A stretch of DNA of 64,000 nt from Streptomyces bluensis (GCF_014650715.1 NZ_BMVM01000003.1:496001-560000), one strand, 5' to 3'. Positions 26,089 to 34,599 are shown, counted from the stretch's first letter. The notes: generated by a model from the letters alone, not told the origin. A program made the numbers and translations.

Positions 26089-26571
26089 TCAGACGGTGGG
26101 CATGACGCCGAGCAGCAGCCCGGCGGCGACGACGATGTAGGCCATGAGCGAGACGGTGCCCGTGGCCAGCAGCGTGGCCCCCTTGGGCTGGCGCACCATC
26201 TGGTAGGCGATCAGACCGGGCACGATGAAGCCGAGCGTCTGGTTGCCGTACAGCAGCGGGAACTCGATCGAGAGCACGATCATCACCGTGGACTGGAGCA
26301 GCACGCCCAGCAGGACCACCGCGGCGAACAGCCGCTTGCCGTAGAGGATCACCAGTCGCTGCATCACCTTGGTGCCCCCGTAGGTGAGGGCGGTGACGCC
26401 GACCACCATGGCCGCCCGCTGGAGGTCCTCGATGAGGGTGAGGGCGATCCATCCCGGCGTGATCATTCCGCCGGGGGACAGGTTGGTGGTCAGGTAGCAC
26501 AGCAGCGAGAAGAACAGGCCGATGGCGATGCCCAGGGCGGCCATCTCGGGGGTCAGGGCGGCGGTGGTCAA
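26089..26571 (-). CDS. PgsC/CapC-like poly-gamma-glutamate synthesis membrane protein
   Basis: The 160-residue protein has about five transmembrane helices. The stretch LFFSLLCYLTTNLSPGGMITPGWIAL is diagnostic: CapC/PgsC proteins carry a similar loop with GG(M/L)V(V/T)PGY. PgsC works with PgsB in the membrane ligase and with PgsA in transport. It lies 84 nt after the pgsB-like gene, in the same order as in Bacillus (B then C). Length is close to B. subtilis PgsC (about 150). Confidence 0.85.
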   Translation of the reverse strand: MTTAALTPEMAALGIAIGLFFSLLCYLTTNLSPGGMITPGWIALTLIEDLQRAAMVVGVTALTYGGTKVMQRLVILYGKRLFAAVVLLGVLLQSTVMIVLSIEFPLLYGNQTLGFIVPGLIAYQMVRQPKGATLLATGTVSLMAYIVVAAGLLLGVMPTV

Positions 26572-26655
26572 CGGGGTCTCCGGGCACGGGTGCGGGTCGT
26601 GGTGCGGGGCGGTCGGCGGCGTGCGGGTGCGGGGTGTCGTCCCCGTCCGCGGAGG

Positions 26656-28170
26656 TCAGGAGTGGGGATGCTGCCCACCGCCGTCGGCCGTCGGGTACGG
26701 GTGGCCGCCGTGGGAGTCGTCGCCGTACTGCCACGCCTCCTGGACCGGGGCGGCGTACGGCGCCTGCGGCTCCGGGACGTACGGCCTCTGGTGTTCGTCG
26801 GCGTGCTGGGCCCACGAGGGGCGACGCTGCTGGGCCGGGGCCGGGATGCGGATCACCGGGATCTCCTGGGTCTGCGAGGCCTGGTAGCGCTCCTCGTAGG
26901 CCATGGGGTACGAGGCGTACGGGTCCAGGCGGGCCGGCTGGGCCGGCAGCACGGGGTCCGCGGGCTGGTCCGTGTCCTCGGGGGTGGAGTCGTCCGCCGG
27001 GAGTTCGGCCAGGTATTCGAGGAGTTCCTCGCCCTGGCCGTGGATGTTGCCGATGGCGACGAGAGAGGAGTCGTCGGCCATGCGCTCCAGCAGGGCGGGC
27101 ATGAACTCCTCGGCCGAGCGCCGCTCACCGCCGAGGTCGATCGCGCGGTCGCGCCACTCGGCCGGGATGGCGTCGATGGCGCTCTTGGCGGGGTGCCCGA
27201 TGACGAACACGTTGTCCGGCTGGAGGTCGGGGATGATCTCGCCCATCTGGCCGTTGCGCTCGACGCGGTCGGGGCGGCAGTTGATCACGACGTTCAGCGG
27301 CCGGTGGATGGCGCCGAGGTCGAGCAGCTGGTTGATGTTCATCAGCGTCGACTCGGGGTCGTTGGCCGCGAAGACGTTGGCGAAGGCGAGCCGCTTGCCC
27401 TCGGGCGTGAGGTAGCGCTCCACGGAGAGGACACCGGGGTCCGGCGGGGCGTCGTACATGCCTTGCAGGGCGACCTGCCGTTCCACGCCGAGCAGTTCGG
27501 CGACGACCAGCGCGATCGCGACGTTCTCCTTGAAGGTGAACCAGCTGAAGCCCCGCAGCTCCTCGTCGGTGACCGTGTCCGGGTCGGCGTAGACGAGCTT
27601 GCAGTTACGGGCGTCGGCCTCCTCCTGGAGGATGTGGAAGCGCTCCTTCTCCGCGGTGACGCAGATGCCGTCCTCGGGCATCGAGCGGCACAGCGAACGG
27701 GCCACGTCGTCCAGGGTGGGCCCCATCTCGGCGAGGTGGTCCTCGCGGACGTTGCACAGCACGCCGATCGTGGAGCGGATCAGTTTGCTCTGGTTGACCT
27801 CCTGAAGGGCCGGCATGACGGCCATGCACTCGATGACGAGGGCGTCGGGACGGTACGTGGCGGCCCGGCGGACGATGCCGATCTGCTCCACCACGTTGGC
27901 GATACCGAACTTGCGGTAGACCGGCTCCTCGGTGGCGTCGGGGTGGATGAACCGCGCGGCCGTTCCCGTCGTCTTGGCCACGGTCACCAGGTCCCCGCCC
28001 CGCAGGGCCCCGGCGCACAGCCGGGTGATGGAGGACTTGCCGCGGATGCCGTTGACGAGCACCCGCGAGGGGATGCTGTGCAGGCTGGCGTAGTGCCGGC
28101 GCTGCTCCACGATGCCCGCCACGAGCAGCGCGACACCGCCTATGAGCAGCACGAAGTAGAGATAGAGCAC
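26656..28170 (-). CDS. PgsB/CapB-like poly-gamma-glutamate synthase
   Basis: The 504-residue protein begins with one transmembrane helix (about 3-21), then the Mur-ligase-like ATP site VLVNGIRGKSSITRL (P loop at 41-47). Other CapB blocks are ECMAVMPALQEVNQSKLI, NVREDHLAEMG, FAANDPEST and NCRPDRVERNGQM. CapB ligases join glutamate through gamma-carboxyl groups. The catalytic part ends near residue 395, the full length of Bacillus PgsB; a Pro/Gln/Tyr-rich tail of about 110 residues follows and looks disordered. It starts seven nucleotides after the HAMP gene, so co-transcription is certain in practice. Confidence 0.9.
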   Translation of the reverse strand: MLYLYFVLLIGGVALLVAGIVEQRRHYASLHSIPSRVLVNGIRGKSSITRLCAGALRGGDLVTVAKTTGTAARFIHPDATEEPVYRKFGIANVVEQIGIVRRAATYRPDALVIECMAVMPALQEVNQSKLIRSTIGVLCNVREDHLAEMGPTLDDVARSLCRSMPEDGICVTAEKERFHILQEEADARNCKLVYADPDTVTDEELRGFSWFTFKENVAIALVVAELLGVERQVALQGMYDAPPDPGVLSVERYLTPEGKRLAFANVFAANDPESTLMNINQLLDLGAIHRPLNVVINCRPDRVERNGQMGEIIPDLQPDNVFVIGHPAKSAIDAIPAEWRDRAIDLGGERRSAEEFMPALLERMADDSSLVAIGNIHGQGEELLEYLAELPADDSTPEDTDQPADPVLPAQPARLDPYASYPMAYEERYQASQTQEIPVIRIPAPAQQRRPSWAQHADEHQRPYVPEPQAPYAAPVQEAWQYGDDSHGGHPYPTADGGGQHPHS

Positions 28171-28177
28171 AGCTGGG

Positions 28178-30490
28178 TCACCTTCCCCGGCCGACGGGCT
28201 GTGGCTCGGTGAGCCGGCGCGCCTGGTTCTGCTTACGGGCCTGCAGTTGCTGACGGATCAGTTCGAGGCTGCGTACGACGGCACCGACCTCGTCCTGGTA
28301 GCGGGGGTACTGCACGGTCTTGAGGTCACCGTCCGCCAGCTTCTCGGCGCCGGTCGCAAGCGCCCGCAGCGGCCGGGCCACGACCAGGAACACCCAGCCC
28401 AGGCAGACGACGATCAGGGCCAGCCCGAGCAGCCCGGCGAGCACGCTGCGGTCCTCCAGCTGGTAGGCGGCGATCTGGAAGTCCTTGGCGTTCTGCCAGC
28501 TGACCGCGGTCCAGCCGAGGTCCGCCGCAACGCCGCCGCCGGAGAAGGGGGCCGCCGCGGCGACGGTGACCCCGCGCCCCTCGCGGATCAGCAGGCCGTT
28601 CTCCACGGGGCCGGCGCCGACCGGGACGCTGCCGGCCCGGACGAGGCCGGTGAGCGCGTCGCGCGGCAGTTTCTCGAAGGCCAGGAAGCCGTCGCTGGCG
28701 GCGATGGTCTGCGCCTTGGAGTCCACCACGCGGACCTCGCCGAGGCCGGGCCGCTTGAGCAGCGAGTTGAGGAACTCGACCCTGACCTCGCCGACGACGG
28801 TCTCACCCTTCCGGTCCGGGACGGGGGCTCCGACCTGGATGACCGGCTTCTTCCCGCCCTTGCCCGCGACCCGGACCGGCGGAAGGTCCTCCTCGCCGCT
28901 CCAGCGGGCGCTCGGCTCCTCCCCCGCGCGGGCCAGGACGTCGCCGTCCGAGGAGAGCAGGTACAGCGACTGGTAGCGGGTGTGCTCGCGCAGGGCGGCC
29001 GCCAGCACCTTGGTGGTGGCGGCGGTGTCGTCCCCGCCGATCAGCCGGGACGTGGAGACCATGTCCGCCTGGGCCTCGTTGAGCGCCCGGCGCACCCGGT
29101 CGGCGACCAGGTCGGTGCGGTCGCGCTGGTCGCTGACCATGGAGGCCGGGACGCTGACCGAGTCGTCCGTGCGGTTCAGCAGGAGACCGACCGGCACACA
29201 CCACAGCAGCAGCACCACCGACGTCAGCGCGAGCGGTCCACGGACCCCGAACCGTGTCTTCGCCAGCCGGCGCTCGGTGGGCTCGTCCGCCCCGCCGCCG
29301 AGCTGGACGCGCAGGTGCTCCAGAGCCCGGCCGATACGCGCGGCCTCACCCCAGCGGGGCACGGCCACCGGCCGGGTCAGGTCACCTCGGGCGAGCCGGC
29401 GGGATTCCAGGAACAGCCGCAGCAGCGGCCGCTGTACGGTCACCAGGAGCACGGTCACCGCGAACAGACCGAGCACCACCAGCGCGCCGGCCGCCAGCAG
29501 CCCGTAGAGCTCCCGGCCCGGGGCGGCGGCCTGCTGCTGGACCGCGGGGAGCATGGCCACCACCGTGAGCCCGAGCCCCGCGCCCACACTCTGCTTGTCC
29601 TCGGGATCGGCGGAGGCGAGGGAGGCGTACCCGGCGGTGGCGACCCGGCCGTTGTAGGACCCGCCGACCAGGCTTCCGCTGACGCCGGGGTAACCGCGGG
29701 AGCCGGGTTCCCTGGCGCTGACGGGATTCTGCTCGGTCTCGTCGGCCGCCCGGCCGGAGAGCTTGCTCATCTGCTTCTGGAGGAAGGCGAGTTCCTGGCG
29801 CTCCTGGTCCGAGTTGAGCGCCTCGGACTGCTCGAAGCCGGCCGTGGCGAGGACCTCACCGCCGGTGGCGACGACCGCCATGGAGCGGAACTGCCCCAGG
29901 TTGATGGCGGGCACGGACAGGCTGTTGGACGCGATCAGCAGCTGCTGCGGCCGGTCCGCGAAGTCGAGGACGGCCATGGTCATCAGCCGTACGTCACCGG
30001 TCTCCAGCCGGACCATACGGGGCTTGAGCGCCTTGCCCCCGGTGAGGACGTCCTTGTCCAGCCAGGCGAGAGGAATCGTTTCGCCTCTGGCGGCCAGGAC
30101 CTTGCCGGTCTCCAGGTCCAGGACCGTGGTGCCGGTCCACTTCTGGTACGTCTTGCCGAGGTCGGACAGGACGCGCTCCGGCTCCACCGGTGTGCCCTCG
30201 TTCAGCGCGGCCGCGGTGCGGTTCAGGTCGGCGACTCGCTCGTCGATCGAGGCCCGCAGGGCGATGGCGCCGTCCTCCGCGAAGTGCTGCTGCGCGGACA
30301 GCACCGCCTCCGGCACGACCTGCTCACCGGCGGGGCCGAGGACCTTGGCGGTGAGTCCGGCGAGGGCGAGCACCAGCACGCAGAGCAGCGCGATGGGCGG
30401 ACGGATACCGCCCAGGAGCGGCATGTCCGCTCGTCTTCGGCTTCGTCGCCGCCCGCCCTTCCCAGGGCTCGCGGCACGAGTGGATGTCAC
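28178..30490 (-). CDS. Double Cache-like/HAMP membrane protein without output domain
   Basis: The GTG at 30490 follows GGAGGAG and gives 770 residues. Layout: transmembrane helix (about 30-50), extracellular domain of about 275 residues, helix (327-353), HAMP (354-398), helix (418-439), extracellular domain of about 240 residues, helix (681-704), HAMP (705-749), short basic tail. Both outer domains look like Cache-type sensors (TTVLDLETGKVLAARGE; SLYLLSSDGDVLARAGE). No kinase, cyclase or methyl-acceptor domain follows. The two halves look like a duplication. Its place between pgsA and pgsB suggests it senses or gates polymer assembly; this is inferred. Confidence 0.85.
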   Translation of the reverse strand: MTSTRAASPGKGGRRRSRRRADMPLLGGIRPPIALLCVLVLALAGLTAKVLGPAGEQVVPEAVLSAQQHFAEDGAIALRASIDERVADLNRTAAALNEGTPVEPERVLSDLGKTYQKWTGTTVLDLETGKVLAARGETIPLAWLDKDVLTGGKALKPRMVRLETGDVRLMTMAVLDFADRPQQLLIASNSLSVPAINLGQFRSMAVVATGGEVLATAGFEQSEALNSDQERQELAFLQKQMSKLSGRAADETEQNPVSAREPGSRGYPGVSGSLVGGSYNGRVATAGYASLASADPEDKQSVGAGLGLTVVAMLPAVQQQAAAPGRELYGLLAAGALVVLGLFAVTVLLVTVQRPLLRLFLESRRLARGDLTRPVAVPRWGEAARIGRALEHLRVQLGGGADEPTERRLAKTRFGVRGPLALTSVVLLLWCVPVGLLLNRTDDSVSVPASMVSDQRDRTDLVADRVRRALNEAQADMVSTSRLIGGDDTAATTKVLAAALREHTRYQSLYLLSSDGDVLARAGEEPSARWSGEEDLPPVRVAGKGGKKPVIQVGAPVPDRKGETVVGEVRVEFLNSLLKRPGLGEVRVVDSKAQTIAASDGFLAFEKLPRDALTGLVRAGSVPVGAGPVENGLLIREGRGVTVAAAAPFSGGGVAADLGWTAVSWQNAKDFQIAAYQLEDRSVLAGLLGLALIVVCLGWVFLVVARPLRALATGAEKLADGDLKTVQYPRYQDEVGAVVRSLELIRQQLQARKQNQARRLTEPQPVGRGR

Positions 30491-30631
30491 CGGTGGTCTC
30501 CTCCGACCTCTACGGATGACGGCGCCTGCCGGAAACACCGCCGAAACGCGGGGGCATGACACAGCCGTCACTTAAAAGACTGATAAGGAGCGCCGAGGTT
30601 GTGTCTCTCGCCCCGGAATGCACTGTGGCGC

Positions 30632-30720
30632 TGCTCACGCCGTCGCGGCGCTCACGCAGTGGCGTGGCTCGCGCGACGGCCTGGCTACGCAGTGGCCTGG
30701 CTCACGCAGTGGCGCTGGTC
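30632..30720. repeat. Tandem repeat of about 17 bp before the HAMP gene
   Basis: About five imperfect copies of GGCTCACGCAGTGGCCT lie between the pgsA-like stop and the HAMP gene start. The copies at about 30649, 30681 and 30698 are closest. The array ends at the pgsA stop codon. This is the only large gap inside the operon. Confidence 0.7.
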
Positions 30721-31921
30721 ACCGCTGCAACGGGAGCTCCTTCAGACCGTCCCCGCCCGGAGCCCCGCGGTTGTAGAGGAAGCCCCGGATACGGTCCTCC
30801 GCCAGCCGGTAGCGGGCCAGCCGCTCCTCGGAGACGTCCGCGTCCTTGAGGGCCTTGCGCACGTCCACCAACCGGTGGTCCTCGACCGCGCCGGCGGGCG
30901 CCTTCTCACCGGCCTCCAGCTCCGGCGGGATGTCCACCAGCGTCGGGGCGTAGCGGGCCGAGACGTCCCACTTGCCGTCCGTCGTCTCGCGGAACTCGAA
31001 CCAGCCGATCGCGCCCTCCTCGGTGAGCCCGGTCGGCGTGGAGTGACGGGCGATCTGGTTGCCGAGACTGTAGGCGATCCAGGTGCCGTTCACCTTCTGG
31101 ATCGGCTGCACCACGTGGGCGTGGTGCCCGATCACGAGATCGATCCCCGTCTCCTCGGTGATCCGTTCCGCGAGGCGGAGCTGCGGAATGCTGGGTTCGT
31201 TGTAGTGCTCCAGCCCCCAGTGGACCGAGAGGATCACCACCTCGGCGCCCTTCTTCCGGGCCCGCTCCTCGGCCTTCTTGATCTCCTCGAAACCGATCCG
31301 GTTGAACGCCCACTTCTCCTTCTCGGGCGTCGGGTTGAGGAAAGATTCCCAGGAAAACGCGAGATGGGCGACCTTCACGCCGTTGACGTCACGTATGTTG
31401 ATCTGTTCTGCTTCCTCGGGCGTGCGCGCCGAGCCGGTATGTCCGAGGCCGGCCTTGTCCATGGCGTTCAAGGTGCGCCGCACGGCTTTCAGGCCATGGT
31501 CGTAGGTGTGATTGGAGGCCGTCGAGCAGGTGTCGTAACCCACATCCTTGAGGGCCGTCAGAATCTGCGGCGGAACAAGGAATTCCGGGTAGCCCTCGAA
31601 GGGCCCCTTGGGCGTTCCGACCGGCGTCTCCATGTGGCAGATGGCCAGGTCGGCCTTGCTGATGACCGGCTTCACGCCGGCGAGCATCGGGCCGAAGTCC
31701 AGCCCGGCCTCCCCCTTGCCGGTCTTCTTGGCGTCCTTGGCGGCCTGCTCGACCAGCTCGGGGTGGATGAGCACGTCACCGGCGGCAGCGACGGTGAACG
31801 AGCGCCCGCCCGGCTTCACCTTCGCCGCCGGGGTACCAGAACTGCACGCGGTGGTCACGGCGACGACCGTCGCCAGGGCGGCAACCGAACGACCGATCCG
31901 GAGAGGATTACGAAGTGTCAC
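30719..31921 (-). CDS. CapA/PgsA-like lipoprotein (metallophosphatase fold)
   Basis: The 400-residue product has a lipoprotein signal with the lipidated Cys26 (VTTACSSG). The CapA domain follows: AAGDVLIHPELVEQA, HMETPVG, STASNHTYDHGLKAVRRT, ILSVHWGLEHYN and IGHHAHVVQPIQKVNG, the pattern of a calcineurin-like metal site with Asp, Asn and His ligands. PgsA/CapA takes part in poly-gamma-glutamate export or elongation. It is the first gene of the operon. The GTG start overlaps a possible GTG start of the divergent gene. Confidence 0.9.
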   Translation of the reverse strand: MTLRNPLRIGRSVAALATVVAVTTACSSGTPAAKVKPGGRSFTVAAAGDVLIHPELVEQAAKDAKKTGKGEAGLDFGPMLAGVKPVISKADLAICHMETPVGTPKGPFEGYPEFLVPPQILTALKDVGYDTCSTASNHTYDHGLKAVRRTLNAMDKAGLGHTGSARTPEEAEQINIRDVNGVKVAHLAFSWESFLNPTPEKEKWAFNRIGFEEIKKAEERARKKGAEVVILSVHWGLEHYNEPSIPQLRLAERITEETGIDLVIGHHAHVVQPIQKVNGTWIAYSLGNQIARHSTPTGLTEEGAIGWFEFRETTDGKWDVSARYAPTLVDIPPELEAGEKAPAGAVEDHRLVDVRKALKDADVSEERLARYRLAEDRIRGFLYNRGAPGGDGLKELPLQR

Positions 31922-32898
31922 CGCGCCATATTCACATGGGCCTCACATGCGTCAGTCCCGTTGCTGTCACAAGACAATCACATTTCGTTCGCATACTGGC
32001 ACAAGTCGGACTCGTACTCGCGCTTTTCGGCTGCCAGTCACCCACAGGGCAGGGAACGGACGAATCCGCTCCACGTTCCCGGGAATTGGTGGATCTCCGC
32101 AGCCGGATCCTCGCGTATACGGCCGAGTTCCAGCCGGACGGCGACTACACCCCGCCGAGCGACGCCCAGCGCGAGAAACTGTCCGAGGGCGTGGGGAACC
32201 TCCTGGACGGGAACGCCACGCGGGCCGAACAGGTCCTCTCCCCCATCGGCCTCAAGGTCACCCGCCTCACCGACACCGAGTCCGGACGCAGGTACGACGA
32301 GATCGCGGCCCGCCGGCCGGGCGAGGCCCAGCGCTGGGGACGCCTGTACCTGAACGCCGACGCCCGCCTCCGCTGGAACGCCCAGGTCCCCCACCCGATG
32401 AGCGACCGGGACACCGAGCTCCTCGGGGTACGGCTCCTGGAGGACAACCCCGGCGGCTCACTCGTCCTGGCCGGCGCCCACCGCCGCGCGGGCCCGGAGG
32501 ACGCCGCCGATGTCGCCCACCGCGAGGACAGCGCCTTCCACACCGTCGTCGTGGAGCTCCAGAAGCGCGACGTACCGGGTGTCCAGCTGCACGGCTTCGC
32601 CGAGGGCACGGACCGCCCCTACGATGCCGTCGTCTCCACCGGCGCCGCCCAGAGCGCGCACACCGAGACCTCCGCCATGGCCGACTCCATGGAGGCCGAC
32701 GGGCTGCGCGTATGCCGTGGCTGGCAGGACAAGTGCCCGCTCGAAGGCGTCACCAACGTCCAGGGCAAGACCGCTCAACGGCACCACGCCAAGTTCGTCC
32801 ACGTGGAACTCGCCCCCACCGCCCGGGGCGACGGCCCGGACGCCGACGAGGCCGAGAAGGCCCTGTCGGGCATGGTCACGTCCTGGGCACACGACTGA
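31915..32898 (+). CDS. Lipoprotein of unknown function, divergent from the pgsA-like gene
   Basis: GTG at 31915 has GGAGAGG eight nucleotides upstream and gives 327 residues. A hydrophobic stretch ends in LVLALFGC, a lipobox with Cys40; 39 residues before it is long, so a start further in is possible. The mature domain of about 285 residues has SLVLAGAHRRAGPEDAADVA, GVQLHGF and near the end HHAKFVHVELAPTAR. This spacing of an early His motif, a HGF strand and a late HVEL reminds me of carboxypeptidase-fold amidases (N-formylglutamate amidohydrolase and poly-gamma-glutamate hydrolases), but the metal motif is not clear. A depolymerase role is a hypothesis. Confidence 0.75.
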   Translation: MSPRHIHMGLTCVSPVAVTRQSHFVRILAQVGLVLALFGCQSPTGQGTDESAPRSRELVDLRSRILAYTAEFQPDGDYTPPSDAQREKLSEGVGNLLDGNATRAEQVLSPIGLKVTRLTDTESGRRYDEIAARRPGEAQRWGRLYLNADARLRWNAQVPHPMSDRDTELLGVRLLEDNPGGSLVLAGAHRRAGPEDAADVAHREDSAFHTVVVELQKRDVPGVQLHGFAEGTDRPYDAVVSTGAAQSAHTETSAMADSMEADGLRVCRGWQDKCPLEGVTNVQGKTAQRHHAKFVHVELAPTARGDGPDADEAEKALSGMVTSWAHD

Positions 32899-32930
32899 GG
32901 GCCCGAACAGCTACGGCGCCGCACCGGGCC

Positions 32931-33791
32931 TCAGCAAAAACCGGCCGCCCCGGGCAGCGTCCGCTTGTTCCGCGCCTCCTTGTTCCGCGCGGCCAGCAAC
33001 TCGTCGGCGGGATACCCGACTTCCTCCAGCGTGAGCCCGTGCGGCCGTACGACATGCACGGCGGAGTCCCGCACACCGGCGGCCAGCACCTTGCCCGGCC
33101 AGTCCGGCGCTCGATGCCCGTCGCCCACGAACAACAGGGCGCCGATGAGCGACCGCACCATGTTGTGACAGAAGGCGTCGGCCCGCACGGTGGCGGTGAC
33201 GATGCCGTCCTCCCCCCGCACGAGGCTCAGTTCCTGCAGCGTACGAATGGTCGTGGCGCCCTCACGCTTCTTGCAGTAGGCGGCGAAGTCGTGCTCGCCG
33301 ATGAGCCTCCCGGCGGCTTCGTTCATGGCGTCGACGTCGAGCGGCCAGTCGTGCCAGAGGACATGGTTGCGCAGCAGCGGGTCGACACCGCCGGGATTGT
33401 CGGTGACCCGGTACGCGTACCGCCGCCACACGGCCGAGAACCGCGCGTTGAACCCCGCGGGCGCCTCCCTGAGCGCCCACACCCGCACGTCCCTGGGCAG
33501 CCTCCCGGCCAGCCGCTTGAGCAGCTTCCCGTGGTGCTCGCCCCACACGTCCTGCGGCAGGTCCACATGCGCGACCTGTCCCCGCGCATGCACCCCGGCA
33601 TCGGTCCGCCCGGCCACGGTCAGCTCGTACGGGGCCCCCTTGGAACGCGTCACCGTCCGCAGGGCCTCCTCAATCTCCGCCTGTACGGTCCGCCGCCCTC
33701 CGGCCTGCTTGGCCCAGCCGGAGAACTCGGTGCCGTCGTACGAGAGATCAAGCCGCACACGCACATGTCCCGGCTGTACTTCGTCACTCAC
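32931..33791 (-). CDS. truA: tRNA pseudouridine(38-40) synthase
   Basis: TruA makes pseudouridine at tRNA positions 38-40. The 286-residue protein has the catalytic Asp64 in [16 protein letters not shown], the N-terminal [16 protein letters not shown] and the later [14 protein letters not shown]. It follows rplQ on the same strand, with a terminator in the 79-nt gap, so it may be read through at lower level or from its own promoter. Confidence 0.96.
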   Translation of the reverse strand: MSDEVQPGHVRVRLDLSYDGTEFSGWAKQAGGRRTVQAEIEEALRTVTRSKGAPYELTVAGRTDAGVHARGQVAHVDLPQDVWGEHHGKLLKRLAGRLPRDVRVWALREAPAGFNARFSAVWRRYAYRVTDNPGGVDPLLRNHVLWHDWPLDVDAMNEAAGRLIGEHDFAAYCKKREGATTIRTLQELSLVRGEDGIVTATVRADAFCHNMVRSLIGALLFVGDGHRAPDWPGKVLAAGVRDSAVHVVRPHGLTLEEVGYPADELLAARNKEARNKRTLPGAAGFC

Positions 33792-33823
33792 AGGTAGATC
33801 CTCTCAGGACCGGCGAACGCGAA

Positions 33824-33853
33824 AGCGGGCCCGCCCCAACGGACGGACCCGCT
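33824..33853 (-). terminator. Terminator after rplQ
   Basis: AGCGGGCCCGCCC pairs with GGACGGACCCGCT over 13 bp with two C-A mismatches and a CAAC loop, about 18 nt after the rplQ stop. Confidence 0.75.
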
Positions 33854-33870
33854 CACACGCGAGGTCAACC

Positions 33871-34416
33871 TCAGGCGTCCTTCGCGCCTTCACCAGCCGC
33901 TTCCGCGGCGGGCTCGGCGGGAGCCTCAGCCTCGTCAGCCTTGGCCACGTCGACCTTGGCGTCCTCGGCCTTGGTCTCCTCGACCGTGGCCTCCTCGGCC
34001 TCCTTGACCGCACGCTTGGTGGCGGCCTCGGCCTCACCCGTCGCCTGCTGCGCGACCGTCAGCGCCTCGACCAGCTCGATCACGGCCATGGGCGCGTTGT
34101 CGCCACGGCGGTTACCGATCTTGGTGATACGGGTGTAACCACCCGGACGGTTCTCGTACCGCGGGCCGATCTCGGTGAAGAGCGTGTGCACGATGCTCTT
34201 GTCCGTGATGACCTGGAGCACCTGACGGCGGTTGTGAAGGTCGCCCTTCTTCGCCTTGGTGACCAGACGCTCGGCGTACGGCCGCAGACGGCGGGCCTTC
34301 GCCTCGGTGGTGGTGATACGGCCGTGCTCGAACAGCGCCTTCGCGAGGTTCGCGAGGAGCAGCTTCTCGTGCGCGGCACTGCCGCCCAGACGGGCACCCT
34401 TGGTGGGCTTCGGCAT
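33871..34416 (-). CDS. rplQ: 50S ribosomal protein L17
   Basis: The L17 core covers about residues 1-118 ([60 protein letters not shown]). An acidic Ala/Glu/Lys-rich tail of about 60 residues follows, rich in repeats of the AEEA/KAEDAKV type, known in actinobacterial L17. Total 181 residues. It lies 183 nt downstream of rpoA. Confidence 0.97.
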   Translation of the reverse strand: MPKPTKGARLGGSAAHEKLLLANLAKALFEHGRITTTEAKARRLRPYAERLVTKAKKGDLHNRRQVLQVITDKSIVHTLFTEIGPRYENRPGGYTRITKIGNRRGDNAPMAVIELVEALTVAQQATGEAEAATKRAVKEAEEATVEETKAEDAKVDVAKADEAEAPAEPAAEAAGEGAKDA

Positions 34417-34498
34417 GGTTCTTCTCCTGTGTCTCTGCCCCGGCCGTGTCAGGTACCGGGGTCAGTATCCGAGCGGGCGGGGTTACCCGTCGGAGATC

Positions 34499-34527
34499 CG
34501 GGAGCAGCCCCGAAGGGGCGCTCCCGG
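34499..34527 (-). other. Strong hairpin between rpoA and rplQ
   Basis: CGGGAGC-A-GCCCC pairs with GGGGC-GCTCCCG around GAA, leaving one bulged A. It lies between two co-directed genes, so it may attenuate or stabilise rather than end transcription. It abuts the dispersed repeat at 34529. Confidence 0.6.
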
Positions 34528-34528
34528 A

Positions 34529-34550
34529 AGGGGCGCGGGGAACTGCGCGA
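34529..34550. repeat. Dispersed intergenic repeat, third copy
   Basis: These 22 nt, containing GCGCGGGGAACTGCGCGA, are identical to the copies at 1280-1301 and 1308-1329. A short CACCCGCACC tail follows. Here the repeat sits inside the rpoA-rplQ transcript. Confidence 0.75.
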
Positions 34551-34599
34551 TCAAGCACAGCACACCCGCACCCAAGTGCGGACCGGAAGTCCCGAGCTC

